Positions 13,878 to 21,039 of a stretch of 21,988 nucleotides of DNA are shown one piece after another. The stretch's first letter is position 1; every line of letters begins with the position of its first letter. The notes beneath the pieces are model-generated. The model was not told the DNA's origin. It ran no database searches and worked only from the letters and a program-made list of their open reading frames with translations. Where the stretch lies: the NCBI GenBank assembly GCA_934249275.1, contig CAKQKT010000020.1, positions 1-21,988 on the forward strand, read 5' to 3'. The stretch is from an uncultured Sutterella sp. GTDB lineage: Bacteria > Pseudomonadota > Gammaproteobacteria > Burkholderiales > Burkholderiaceae_F. The position numbers and the translations under genes are program-made.

Positions 13878-14537
13878 TCAAGCCTGTGTCTTGGCCTTTT
13901 CAGCCGCAAGGGCGGCGTCTTCGGCCTGATCGAGCGCGATGAACTGCTTGATTCGCTTGATGGCGATCTCGCGGATGCGCGGCACGTCCATTTCAGGCGT
14001 GAAGACGTGCGCAAGGCGCAGGCCTTCGAGCATGGCGCGGATGGTCATGCAGCGGGCTTCGATCACTTCGATGGGCGGCGTGTAGGGGCTGGCCTCCTTG
14101 GAAGCGAGCACATGCGTGTTGACGATGTGCGCGCGGACCTTGGCGGCTGCCTTCACGATGATTTCGTAGACCTTCGGGTTGATGAGGGCCTCGTTCATGA
14201 TCGCAATGGAGAGCGAGCCGCTGTCGAGGTCGAGGTAGGCGTCGACAACGCAGCCGAGCTCCTTGTCCATGCGTTCGGCGGGCGGCAGGTCGGCGAACTG
14301 GTCGGTGCTCATCATGTCGATGACTTCCTGCGTGCGCAGTTCGACAAGCGCCTCGATGATCGCTTCCTTGTTGCTGAAGTAGTTGTAGATGTGGCCCGCG
14401 CTCATGCCGAATTCCTGGGCGATGTCGCGCAGGGTCGTCTTGTGGAAGCCCTGCTTCTTGAAGCAGCGCTGGGCCGCTTCAAGAATCTGGGTTCGGCGCG
14501 AGTTTCGCTCGCGTTTTGCAATCTTCAGGATGCCCAT
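13878..14537 (-). CDS. TetR family repressor, last gene of the efflux operon
   Basis: The 219-aa protein has an N-terminal TetR helix-turn-helix: RRTQILEAAQRCFKKQGFHK, then TTLRDIAQEFGMSAGHIYNYFSNKEAIIEAL (residues about 34-64), followed by an all-helical ligand-binding domain. The chosen start (MGILKIAK) lies eight bases after the channel gene's stop, with AAGGAG ten bases upstream; a longer in-frame reading would overlap the channel gene. It shares a transcript with the pump, which is unusual because AcrR/MtrR/TtgR-type repressors are normally divergent. A pair of identical-plan palindromes at the operon's promoter (20513-20559) are the obvious candidate targets, giving negative autoregulation relieved by pump substrates. 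The binding itself is inferred. It could be named AcrR-like, but orthology is not established. Confidence 0.9.
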   Translation of the reverse strand: MGILKIAKRERNSRRTQILEAAQRCFKKQGFHKTTLRDIAQEFGMSAGHIYNYFSNKEAIIEALVELRTQEVIDMMSTDQFADLPPAERMDKELGCVVDAYLDLDSGSLSIAIMNEALINPKVYEIIVKAAAKVRAHIVNTHVLASKEASPYTPPIEVIEARCMTIRAMLEGLRLAHVFTPEMDVPRIREIAIKRIKQFIALDQAEDAALAAEKAKTQA

Positions 14538-14544
14538 GGCGACA

Positions 14545-15969
14545 TTACTCCTTGTCGGATTCGGCAACGGTCGTGCCGCCGCCGAGGACCTTGTAGAGCG
14601 TGATGGCGCTCACCGTCTTCGAGAGTTCGGCGCCGATGAGGGCCTGCTTGGCGCCCACCATGGCGCGCTGGCTCTGGAGCACGTCGTTGTAGGAGAGGGC
14701 GCCGGCCTTGTAGCTCGCGTCGGAAAGGTCATAGGCCTTCGTGGCGGCTTCGGCGTATTCGCGGCGGGCGGAGAGCTCGCGGTCCATCGTGCCTTCGGTG
14801 GCGAGCGCGTCGGAGACTTCCTTGAAGGCCGTCTGAATGGCCTTTTCGTAGTTCGCAACGGCGATCTTCTGGCCGACCTTGGCGGCTTCAAGGTTCGCAA
14901 GGTTGCGGCCGCCCGTGAAGATCGGGAGGCTGATGCTCGGCGTGAAGGACCAGAAGCCGGTGTGGGCGTCGAAGAGGTCCGAGAGGTGCATGCCCATGGA
15001 GCCGCCGCCGGCGGTGAGCGCAACGCTCGGGAAGAATGCGGCGCGGGCGGCGCCGATGTTGGCTTCGGCGCTGATCAGGCTGCGTTCGCTGGCGGTGATG
15101 TCGGGACGCTTGAGAAGGACTTCGGAGGGAAGGCCGGCCGGGAGAACGGCGGTCTGCGTCACGCCCGCGGCGAGGCCGGCGGGAAGAAGCTCTTCGGGAA
15201 CGGTGGTGCCGCAGAGGAGGTCAAGCGCATTCTTGTCCTGAGCGACGGCGCGGATGTAGGAGGCGATCTGCGCGCGTGCGGCGGCGACGGTCGTGCGGGC
15301 CTGCTCGTAGTCGAGGCGGCTGGCGGCGCCGAGCTTGTAGCTTTCCTCGATCAGGCGGAAGCTTTCCTCCTGGCTCGCGAGGGTTTCCTTCTGAAGCTCG
15401 AGCTGGGCGCGGTCGGCGCCGAGCGCAAGCCAGCCGGAGGCGACCTGGGCGATCAGGGCGCTCTGAGCGGAGCGGCGGGCGTCTTCGCTGGCGAGGTAGG
15501 ACTGCAGGGCCTGTTCGTTGAGATTGCGGATGCGGCCGAAGAAGTCAAGCTCGTAGCTCGTCATGGCGAGCTGCGCGGTGTAGGTGTGGCTCGTCGAATC
15601 GACGCCGGCGACGCTCGCCGGACGGCGCTGGCCGGCGTTGCTCGCAGCGGCGGCAACGGTCGGCATGAGCTGGGAGCGCTGCACGCCGTAGAGCGCGCGG
15701 GCCTTTTCAATGTTGAGGGCCGAGACGCGGAGGTCGCGGTTTTCCTTGAGGGCGAGATCGATCACCTTGCGAAGGCGCTCGTCCGTGAAGAAGTCCTGCC
15801 ATTCGGGCAGGGCTTCGCTGCGCACGGCGGCGGCATCGTAGGCTTCGCCCGTCGGCCAGGCCTGCTCGACCGGCGCGGCGGGGCGCTCGTGGTCGGGAGC
15901 GAGGTTGACGCAGCCCGTGAGGGCCAGAGCCGCGCAGAGGGGAAGAATCTTGAAAATCGTGTTGGACAT
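14545..15969 (-). CDS. NodT/OprM family outer-membrane efflux channel lipoprotein
   Basis: The 474-aa precursor begins MSNTIFKILPLCAALALTGC, with a lipobox LTGC and Cys20 as lipidation site. Two homologous helical/beta repeats follow: one around residues 60-260 with YELDFFGRIRN, the other from about 265 with RPDITASERSLISAEANIGAARAAFFPSV and the LPIFTGGRNLANLEAA segment, both typical of the NodT/CmeC/OprM group of TolC-like channels. It forms the trimeric exit duct of the RND pump encoded upstream. ATG at 15969 is used because it places the signal peptide at the N-terminus; an in-frame start at 16023 would add 18 charged residues. Shine-Dalgarno is weak (GGAA). It is 79 bases from the pump gene, with a GC-rich hairpin between. 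Confidence 0.93.
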   Translation of the reverse strand: MSNTIFKILPLCAALALTGCVNLAPDHERPAAPVEQAWPTGEAYDAAAVRSEALPEWQDFFTDERLRKVIDLALKENRDLRVSALNIEKARALYGVQRSQLMPTVAAAASNAGQRRPASVAGVDSTSHTYTAQLAMTSYELDFFGRIRNLNEQALQSYLASEDARRSAQSALIAQVASGWLALGADRAQLELQKETLASQEESFRLIEESYKLGAASRLDYEQARTTVAAARAQIASYIRAVAQDKNALDLLCGTTVPEELLPAGLAAGVTQTAVLPAGLPSEVLLKRPDITASERSLISAEANIGAARAAFFPSVALTAGGGSMGMHLSDLFDAHTGFWSFTPSISLPIFTGGRNLANLEAAKVGQKIAVANYEKAIQTAFKEVSDALATEGTMDRELSARREYAEAATKAYDLSDASYKAGALSYNDVLQSQRAMVGAKQALIGAELSKTVSAITLYKVLGGGTTVAESDKE

Positions 15970-15985
15970 GATCTGTGTTCCATGA

Positions 15986-16012
15986 GGGCGGCGGGCCGGA
16001 GTCCGGCCGCCC
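15986..16012 (-). other. GC-rich intercistronic hairpin between pump and channel genes
   Basis: GGGCGGC (15986-15992) pairs perfectly with GCCGCCC (16006-16012) and an inner CCGGA/TCCGG pair is an alternative. On the transcribed strand no U-run follows, so it is more likely an mRNA-stability or processing element than a terminator. It lies 17 bases before the channel start. Confidence 0.4.
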
Positions 16013-16048
16013 TGGGTTTTCATTGTGCCGTGATTTCAGTCATCGGCA

Positions 16049-19000
16049 TCAGGCCTGAGCGGCCTCGGTCTTTTCATGGCGCTTCTTGCCGCCGAGGAAG
16101 CGGTCGACGAGCACGTAGAAGACCGGGACGAAGGCGATGCAGAGGAAGGTGCCGGCGAGCATGCCGCCGAGCACGCCCACGCCGATGGCGTTCTGGGCGC
16201 CGGCGCCCGGGCCGTGGGCCATGGCGAGCGGGAGCACGCCGAGGCCGAAGGCGAGGGACGTCATCAGAATCGGACGCAGGCGGACGCGCACGGCCTCTTC
16301 GGCGGCGTGGACGGCATCCTTGCCCTGTTCCATGTATTCCTTGGCAAATTCCACGATCAGAATCGCGTTCTTGCTCACAAGGCCGATCGTCGTCAGCAGG
16401 CCGACCTGGAAGTAGATGTCGTTCGACATGCCGAGCGCACCGGTGAGGCCGAGGGCGCCCACGACGCCGCAGGGCACCACGAGGAGCACCGCGATCGGGA
16501 CGGACCAGCTTTCATACAGAGCGGCAAGGCAGAGGAACACCACGAGAAGCGAGAGCGCGAAGAGCGCCGGACCCTGGCTGCCGGAGGCCTTTTCCTGGTA
16601 CGAGACGCCGTTCCAGGCGATTTCATAGCCGGCCGGGAAGACTTCGCGAGCGATTTCTTCAACAGCCTCCATGGCCTGGCCGGACGAGACGCCGGCGCGC
16701 GGGTTGCCCTGGATGTTCACGGCGGGAAGGCCGTTGAAGCGTTCCAGACGCGGGCTGCCGTAGGTCCATTCGAACTTGGCGAACGTGCCGATGGGCACCA
16801 TTTCGCCCTTGGTGTTGCGGACGTGCCAGCTGAGAATGTCTTCGGGCTGCATGCGCGAGGCCGTGTTGCCCATGACCCAGACCTGCTTGACGCGGCCGCG
16901 GTCCATGTAGTCGTTCACGTAGGAGCCGGCGAGAACCGTCGAGATCGAGGAGTTGACTTCCGCGATGTTGAGGTTGAGGGCCGAGAGCTTTTCGTAGTCA
17001 AGCACGAGCTTGAGCTGCGTGGTGTCGCCCATGCCGTTGTGGCGGACCATGGTAAGGCGCGGGTCGGCGTTGGCCTTCATCAGGAACTGGCCCATGTACT
17101 GCATGAGCTGGTTGTGCGTGCCGCCCGTGTTGTCCATGATGTAGAAGTCGAAGCCGTCGGCAACGCCGAGTTCGGGAACGGCCGGAAGCGGGAAGACGAA
17201 GGTGCTTGCCTGCTTGAAGCTCGGATCGCCCATGAGCGTGCCCATGGCGCGGCCCTGAATGGCGGCGACCTGGGTGTCGGGCGTCGTGCGCTCGCTCCAG
17301 TCCTTGAGCTTCAGGAAGCCGAGAGCCATGTTCTGGCCCGTGCCGGCGAAGGAGAAGCCGCGGACGACGAAGACGGAGTCGACGGACTTCTGCTCGCGTT
17401 CGGCCAGAACCTTCTGAAGCTTGTTCATTTCGATGTCGGTGCGCTCGAGCGTTGCGCCGTCGGGCAGCTGGGACATCATCATGAGGACGCCCTGGTCTTC
17501 CTGCGGCATGAACGAGGTCGGCAGAGACTTGAAGCCCCAGACCATCAGGCCGACGACGGCGGCATAGGCGACGAGCATGACGCCCCAGCCGTGGATCGAC
17601 TTGGCGATGAGGGCCTTGACGGACTGCGTGAAGGCGTCGAAGCTGCGGTTGAACCAGCCGAAGAAGCCGCCCTTGCCCTGGTGTTCCTCATGGTCGATGG
17701 GCTTGAGCATCGTGGCGCAGAGCGACGGCGTCAGCGTCAGGGCGACGAGAACCGAGAGGGCCATGGCCGAAACGATGGTCACAGAGAACTGGCGGTAGAT
17801 GACGCCCGTGGAGCCGCCGAAGAAGGCCATCGGAACGAACACGGCGGAGAGCACCATGGCGATGCCGATCAGGGCGGACTGAATTTCGCCCATCGACTTG
17901 ATCGTGGCGGTCTTCGGGTCCGTGCCGTCCTCTCGCATCACGCGCTCGACGTTTTCCACGACCACGATGGCGTCGTCCACCAGGAGGCCGATGGCAAGCA
18001 CCATGGCGAACATCGTCAGCATGTTGATGGAGAAGCCGCACGCGAAGAGCGCGCCGAACGTGCCGAGAAGCACGACCGGAACGGCAATCGTCGGAATGAG
18101 CGTTGCGCGGAAGTTCTGCAGGAAGAGGAACATCACCACGACGACGAGCACGATGGCTTCAAAAAGCGTCTTGACCACGCCCTTGAGAGCGGCGGAGACG
18201 AATGGCGTCGTGTCGAACGGAATCACAACCTCCATGCCTTCGGGGAAGCCGGACTTGAGCTCCTCGACGCGGGCGAGCACGGCCTTCTGGGTCTCGATGG
18301 CGTTGGCGCCCGAAGCGAGCTTGATGGCCATGCCGGAGGACTGGTAGCCGTTGTAGGTGCCGAAGGCCATGTAGCTCTGCTGGCCGACGGCCACTTCGGC
18401 GACGTCGCGCAGATAGACCTTGGAGCCGTCCTCGGTGGTCTTCAGAAGGATGTTGCGGAATTCTTCCGGCGTCTGAAGCAGGCTGGAGGAGGAGATCGTG
18501 GCGGTGAAGAGCTGCTTGCCGTCGGTCGGCTGCTGGGCGATGCCGCCGGCGGACACCTGGGCGTTCTGAGCGGAGATGGCGGCCTTGACCTCGCTCGGAT
18601 TGAGCTTGTACTTCACCATCTTGCTCGGGTCGAGCCAGACGCGCATGGCGTATTCGGCGCCGAACACTTCGGCTTCGCCGACGCCCGTGACGCGCGAGAG
18701 CGGTTCCTGAACGTGAGCGACGAGGTAGTCGCCCAGGTCGGTGCCGGTCATGCTGCCGTCCTTGGAGATGAAGCCCACGACCATCAGGAAGTTGGCGGAC
18801 GTCTTCTGAATGGTGACGCCCATCTGCTGGACGACCTGCGGCAGGGTCGAGAGAGCGGTCTGGATCTTGTTCTGGACCTGAACCTGAGCCATGTCGGGAT
18901 CGGTGCCGGCTTCGAACGTGACCGTGATGCCGACGCGGCCCGTGGAGTCGGACGTGGACGACATGTAGAGGTAGCCGTCGAGACCCGTCAGGTTCTGTTC

Positions 19001-19198
19001 GATGATCTGCGTGACGGTGTTTTCAATCGTCTGAGCGGAGGCGCCCGGATAGGTGGCCGAGATGCTCACCTGCGGAGGCGCGATCTGCGGGAACTGGCTG
19101 ATCGGCAGCTTGAAGATGGCCAGTGCGCCCGCGAGCATGATCACGATGGCGATCACCCACGAGAAGACGGGCCTCTCAATGAAAAAGCGTGAGAACAT
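16049..19198 (-). CDS. RND multidrug efflux pump, HAE1 (AcrB/MexB-like)
   Basis: At 1049 aa it has the same length as E. coli AcrB. It begins MFSRFFIERPVFSWVIAIVI, the classic first helix, and has 12 membrane helices with two large periplasmic loops. Proton-relay residues are present: D408 and D409 in LLVDDAIVVVEN of helix 4, and the lysine in GLVSKNAILIVEF of helix 10. Other landmarks are QNFRATLIPTIAVPVVLLGT and RLRPILMTSLAFGLGVLPLA. It takes substrates from the periplasm and inner leaflet using the proton motive force and passes them to the channel through the adaptor encoded 21 bases upstream. Substrate range cannot be read from sequence; detergents, bile salts, dyes and antibiotics are usual for the family. 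Start has GAGG about nine bases upstream. Confidence 0.96.
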   Translation of the reverse strand: MFSRFFIERPVFSWVIAIVIMLAGALAIFKLPISQFPQIAPPQVSISATYPGASAQTIENTVTQIIEQNLTGLDGYLYMSSTSDSTGRVGITVTFEAGTDPDMAQVQVQNKIQTALSTLPQVVQQMGVTIQKTSANFLMVVGFISKDGSMTGTDLGDYLVAHVQEPLSRVTGVGEAEVFGAEYAMRVWLDPSKMVKYKLNPSEVKAAISAQNAQVSAGGIAQQPTDGKQLFTATISSSSLLQTPEEFRNILLKTTEDGSKVYLRDVAEVAVGQQSYMAFGTYNGYQSSGMAIKLASGANAIETQKAVLARVEELKSGFPEGMEVVIPFDTTPFVSAALKGVVKTLFEAIVLVVVVMFLFLQNFRATLIPTIAVPVVLLGTFGALFACGFSINMLTMFAMVLAIGLLVDDAIVVVENVERVMREDGTDPKTATIKSMGEIQSALIGIAMVLSAVFVPMAFFGGSTGVIYRQFSVTIVSAMALSVLVALTLTPSLCATMLKPIDHEEHQGKGGFFGWFNRSFDAFTQSVKALIAKSIHGWGVMLVAYAAVVGLMVWGFKSLPTSFMPQEDQGVLMMMSQLPDGATLERTDIEMNKLQKVLAEREQKSVDSVFVVRGFSFAGTGQNMALGFLKLKDWSERTTPDTQVAAIQGRAMGTLMGDPSFKQASTFVFPLPAVPELGVADGFDFYIMDNTGGTHNQLMQYMGQFLMKANADPRLTMVRHNGMGDTTQLKLVLDYEKLSALNLNIAEVNSSISTVLAGSYVNDYMDRGRVKQVWVMGNTASRMQPEDILSWHVRNTKGEMVPIGTFAKFEWTYGSPRLERFNGLPAVNIQGNPRAGVSSGQAMEAVEEIAREVFPAGYEIAWNGVSYQEKASGSQGPALFALSLLVVFLCLAALYESWSVPIAVLLVVPCGVVGALGLTGALGMSNDIYFQVGLLTTIGLVSKNAILIVEFAKEYMEQGKDAVHAAEEAVRVRLRPILMTSLAFGLGVLPLAMAHGPGAGAQNAIGVGVLGGMLAGTFLCIAFVPVFYVLVDRFLGGKKRHEKTEAAQA

Positions 19199-19219
19199 GA
19201 TTGCTTGCCTCAGTCCTTG

Positions 19220-20416
19220 TTAGTAGAGGGGCTTGCCCGTCTTGTCGAGCATCTTGGAGGCGTCGGCCTCCTTGGGCGAGACGGTGGCGCCGGCGCGGAT
19301 GCGCTGGAAGCCCTCAAACAGGACGCGGTCGCCGGCCTTCAGGCCGGATTCGACGAGCCAGTTCGTGCCGACGGTGCGGTTGGCGACGATCTTGCGGACG
19401 GCAACCTTGTTTTCGCCGTCGATGACGTAGACCGTGGCGTCGCCCTTGGCGTCGCGGATCACGGACTGCATCGGAATGAGAATGGAGTCGGGACGAACGC
19501 CTTCAACAATGGCGGCGCGAACATAAAGGCCCGGAAGAAGAGCCTTGTCGGGGTTCGGGAACACGGCGCGGAGGTTGACCATGCCGGTCGATTCGTTGAC
19601 CGTCACGTCCGTGAACGTGAGTTCGCCTTCGTGCGCGTAAACCGTGCCGTCGTCAAAGATGAGCTTGACGCGTGCGGTTTCCTTGTCGCCGGACTTGAGG
19701 ACGCCCGATGCGATCTCGCGCTGGATGCGCATCAGGTCGTCGGCCTTCTGGGAGACGTCGACGTAGATCGGATCAAGCTGCTGGACGCGCGTGAGCGGAG
19801 CGGCCTGATAGGCGGACATCAGGGCGCCTTCGGTGAATTCGGAGCGGGAGATGCGGCCGGAGATCGGGGAGAGCACCTTCGTGTACTGAAGGTTGACCTT
19901 GGCGGTCGTCACGGCGGCTTCGGCGGCCTTCTGATTGGCCACGGCGGCCTTGAGCGCGGCCTGGGCGGCATCGTCGGACTGCTTTGAAACGGCATTGATC
20001 TTGACGAGCTCGGCGGAGCGCTTCGCATCGGCGCGGGCCTTCACGAGGTTGGCCTGAGCCTGGGCGAGGGAGGCCTCGGCGGACTTGAGCGCGGCAACGT
20101 AGGGCGCGTCGTCGATCTGATAGAGCTGCTGGCCGGCCTTGACTTCGGAGCCGTCCTTGAAGAGCTTCTTGACGAGAACGCCGTTGACCTGCGGACGAAC
20201 CTCGGCTTCGTAGTAGGCGCTCGTGCGGCCCGTCAGGGTCGTTTCAAGCGCCTGGTCGGACGTCTTGGCCGTCACGTAGGTGACTTCCGTCGGGGGCATC
20301 TGCCTCTGAGCGGCGGCCTGGCCCTGCTGGGCGCCGTCCTTGCAGCCGGTGAGCGCCGTCGTGGACGCCAGGGCGCACATCAGCGCCAGAGTGATGGTTT
20401 TGCGCGTTGACAACAT
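19220..20416 (-). CDS. RND efflux periplasmic adaptor (AcrA/MexA-like lipoprotein)
   Basis: The 398-aa precursor has a lipoprotein signal with ALTGC and lipidated Cys25. It then shows the membrane-fusion-protein order: beta-barrel strand, lipoyl half-motif YYEAEVRPQVNGVLVKKLFKDGSEVKAGQQLYQID, an alpha-helical hairpin (about residues 110-175, rich in Ala, Gln and Lys), the second lipoyl half YTKVLSPISGRISRS, beta-barrel and a C-terminal membrane-proximal domain. E. coli AcrA is 397 aa. It bridges the RND pump and the outer-membrane channel. It is the first gene of a four-gene operon whose promoter, with two operators, lies just upstream. AGAAGG precedes the ATG by 11 bases, a slightly long spacing. 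Confidence 0.95.
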   Translation of the reverse strand: MLSTRKTITLALMCALASTTALTGCKDGAQQGQAAAQRQMPPTEVTYVTAKTSDQALETTLTGRTSAYYEAEVRPQVNGVLVKKLFKDGSEVKAGQQLYQIDDAPYVAALKSAEASLAQAQANLVKARADAKRSAELVKINAVSKQSDDAAQAALKAAVANQKAAEAAVTTAKVNLQYTKVLSPISGRISRSEFTEGALMSAYQAAPLTRVQQLDPIYVDVSQKADDLMRIQREIASGVLKSGDKETARVKLIFDDGTVYAHEGELTFTDVTVNESTGMVNLRAVFPNPDKALLPGLYVRAAIVEGVRPDSILIPMQSVIRDAKGDATVYVIDGENKVAVRKIVANRTVGTNWLVESGLKAGDRVLFEGFQRIRAGATVSPKEADASKMLDKTGKPLY

Positions 20417-20512
20417 GTCAATGTACCTTCTGGTTTTTATCGAAAGTGGTTGTATCAGGTCGTCGGAAGGCTGCCTTGCGGGGATGATTCCGACCGGTTG
20501 CTCAACAGGGAG

Positions 20513-20526
20513 TGAACAACTGTTCA
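20513..20526. promoter_or_regulatory. operator 1 of the efflux operon, TGAACAACTGTTCA
   Basis: TGAACA and TGTTCA form perfect arms around AC. It overlaps the predicted transcription start of the - strand promoter (about 20522). It has the same plan, TGAAC-N4-GTTCA, as operator 2. Confidence 0.75.
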
Positions 20527-20528
20527 GT

Positions 20529-20558
20529 ATTCTAGCAGGCCTTCTGAACGAATGTTCA
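20529..20558 (-). promoter_or_regulatory. promoter of the efflux operon
   Basis: Reading the - strand, TGAACA (20558-20553) serves as -35 and TAGAAT (20534-20529) as -10, separated by 18 bases. The -10 is preceded by TGC, an extended -10 element, which can compensate for the imperfect -35. Transcription would start near 20522, giving about a 105-base leader to the adaptor ATG. Confidence 0.6.
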
Positions 20559-20559
20559 G
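20544..20559. promoter_or_regulatory. operator 2 of the efflux operon, CTGAACGAATGTTCAG
   Basis: Six-base perfect arms CTGAAC/GTTCAG around GAAT. It covers the predicted -35 element. Its centre is 32 bp from that of operator 1, so the two lie on the same DNA face. Confidence 0.75.
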
Positions 20560-20989
20560 GATTGTACCAAATTGCAAGTGCGCCGAACGTAAAGATTCTT
20601 CAATTTTTGCGCATGATTAGGAGCCTTGCGGGGTGCAGTTATAGTCCTGAAATCGTCGCTCCGATAGGCTGATAGCTCATAAAAACTTGAGACGGCGCCT
20701 GAATGTTTCTGAAGTGTTTCGGGTATTCGATGCAACCGCTGAGGTATGGGCTGAACAGGCGTTTTGTCATGTGTTTGAAGAAGTTAGCCGACTAATTGTG
20801 TGATTTGAATGCAAGATCGATGAAGATCGATGAGCCGGCAGGGACGAATTGAGTGTAGAGAACGGCGACTGCGGATGAAGAAGGGGCGGTGTGAAAGGTG
20901 GGGAGCTTTGCCGCACGCAGGCAAAAGGCGAAGGTTTCTCTTGAAATGTGAAACAAATTATTTCTGATTGGAGTCGTGCCAAAAGGAGG
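20560..20989. other. gene-free stretch between efflux promoter and the right-edge gene
   Basis: About 430 bases with lower GC than the surroundings. Short ORFs on both strands show no family features or convincing ribosome sites. The only structure I see is a tandem 10-bp repeat at 20813-20832. Upstream control elements of the efflux operon could extend into its left end. Confidence 0.55.
20813..20832. repeat. tandem direct repeat AAGATCGATG x2
   Basis: Two perfect adjacent copies of AAGATCGATG (20813-20822, 20823-20832), each with the palindrome ATCGAT, so the palindromes recur with exactly 10-bp phasing. Function unknown; could be chance. Confidence 0.5.
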
Positions 20990-21029
20990 AAGGCCCGCCT
21001 GCCGGTGGAATTGCCGGCGGGCGGGCCTT
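20990..21029 (-). terminator. intrinsic terminator of the right-edge gene
   Basis: A 16-bp stem with one G-U pair joins 20990-21005 and 21014-21029 around an eight-base loop, 10 bases after the stop on the - strand. A T-rich CCTCCTTTTGG follows in that direction. Confidence 0.8.
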
Positions 21030-21039
21030 CAATAAGGAA

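Noticed and set aside
14389..16446. 685-codon + strand frame across tetR, channel and pump genes
   Set aside because: It spans three recognised genes on the other strand and shows only compositionally biased sequence.
16076..19192. 1038-codon open frame antisense to the RND pump gene
   Set aside because: The opposite strand encodes an unmistakable AcrB-type pump. The antisense product is His/Asp/Glu/Gly-biased with no family features.
20340..20672. 110-codon + strand ORF over the efflux promoter
   Set aside because: It runs through the adaptor start, the promoter and both operators, has no ribosome site and no recognisable domain.
20767..20982. 71-codon - strand ORF in the right-hand gap
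   Set aside because: Ser/Pro/Phe-biased product with no motif or convincing ribosome site.
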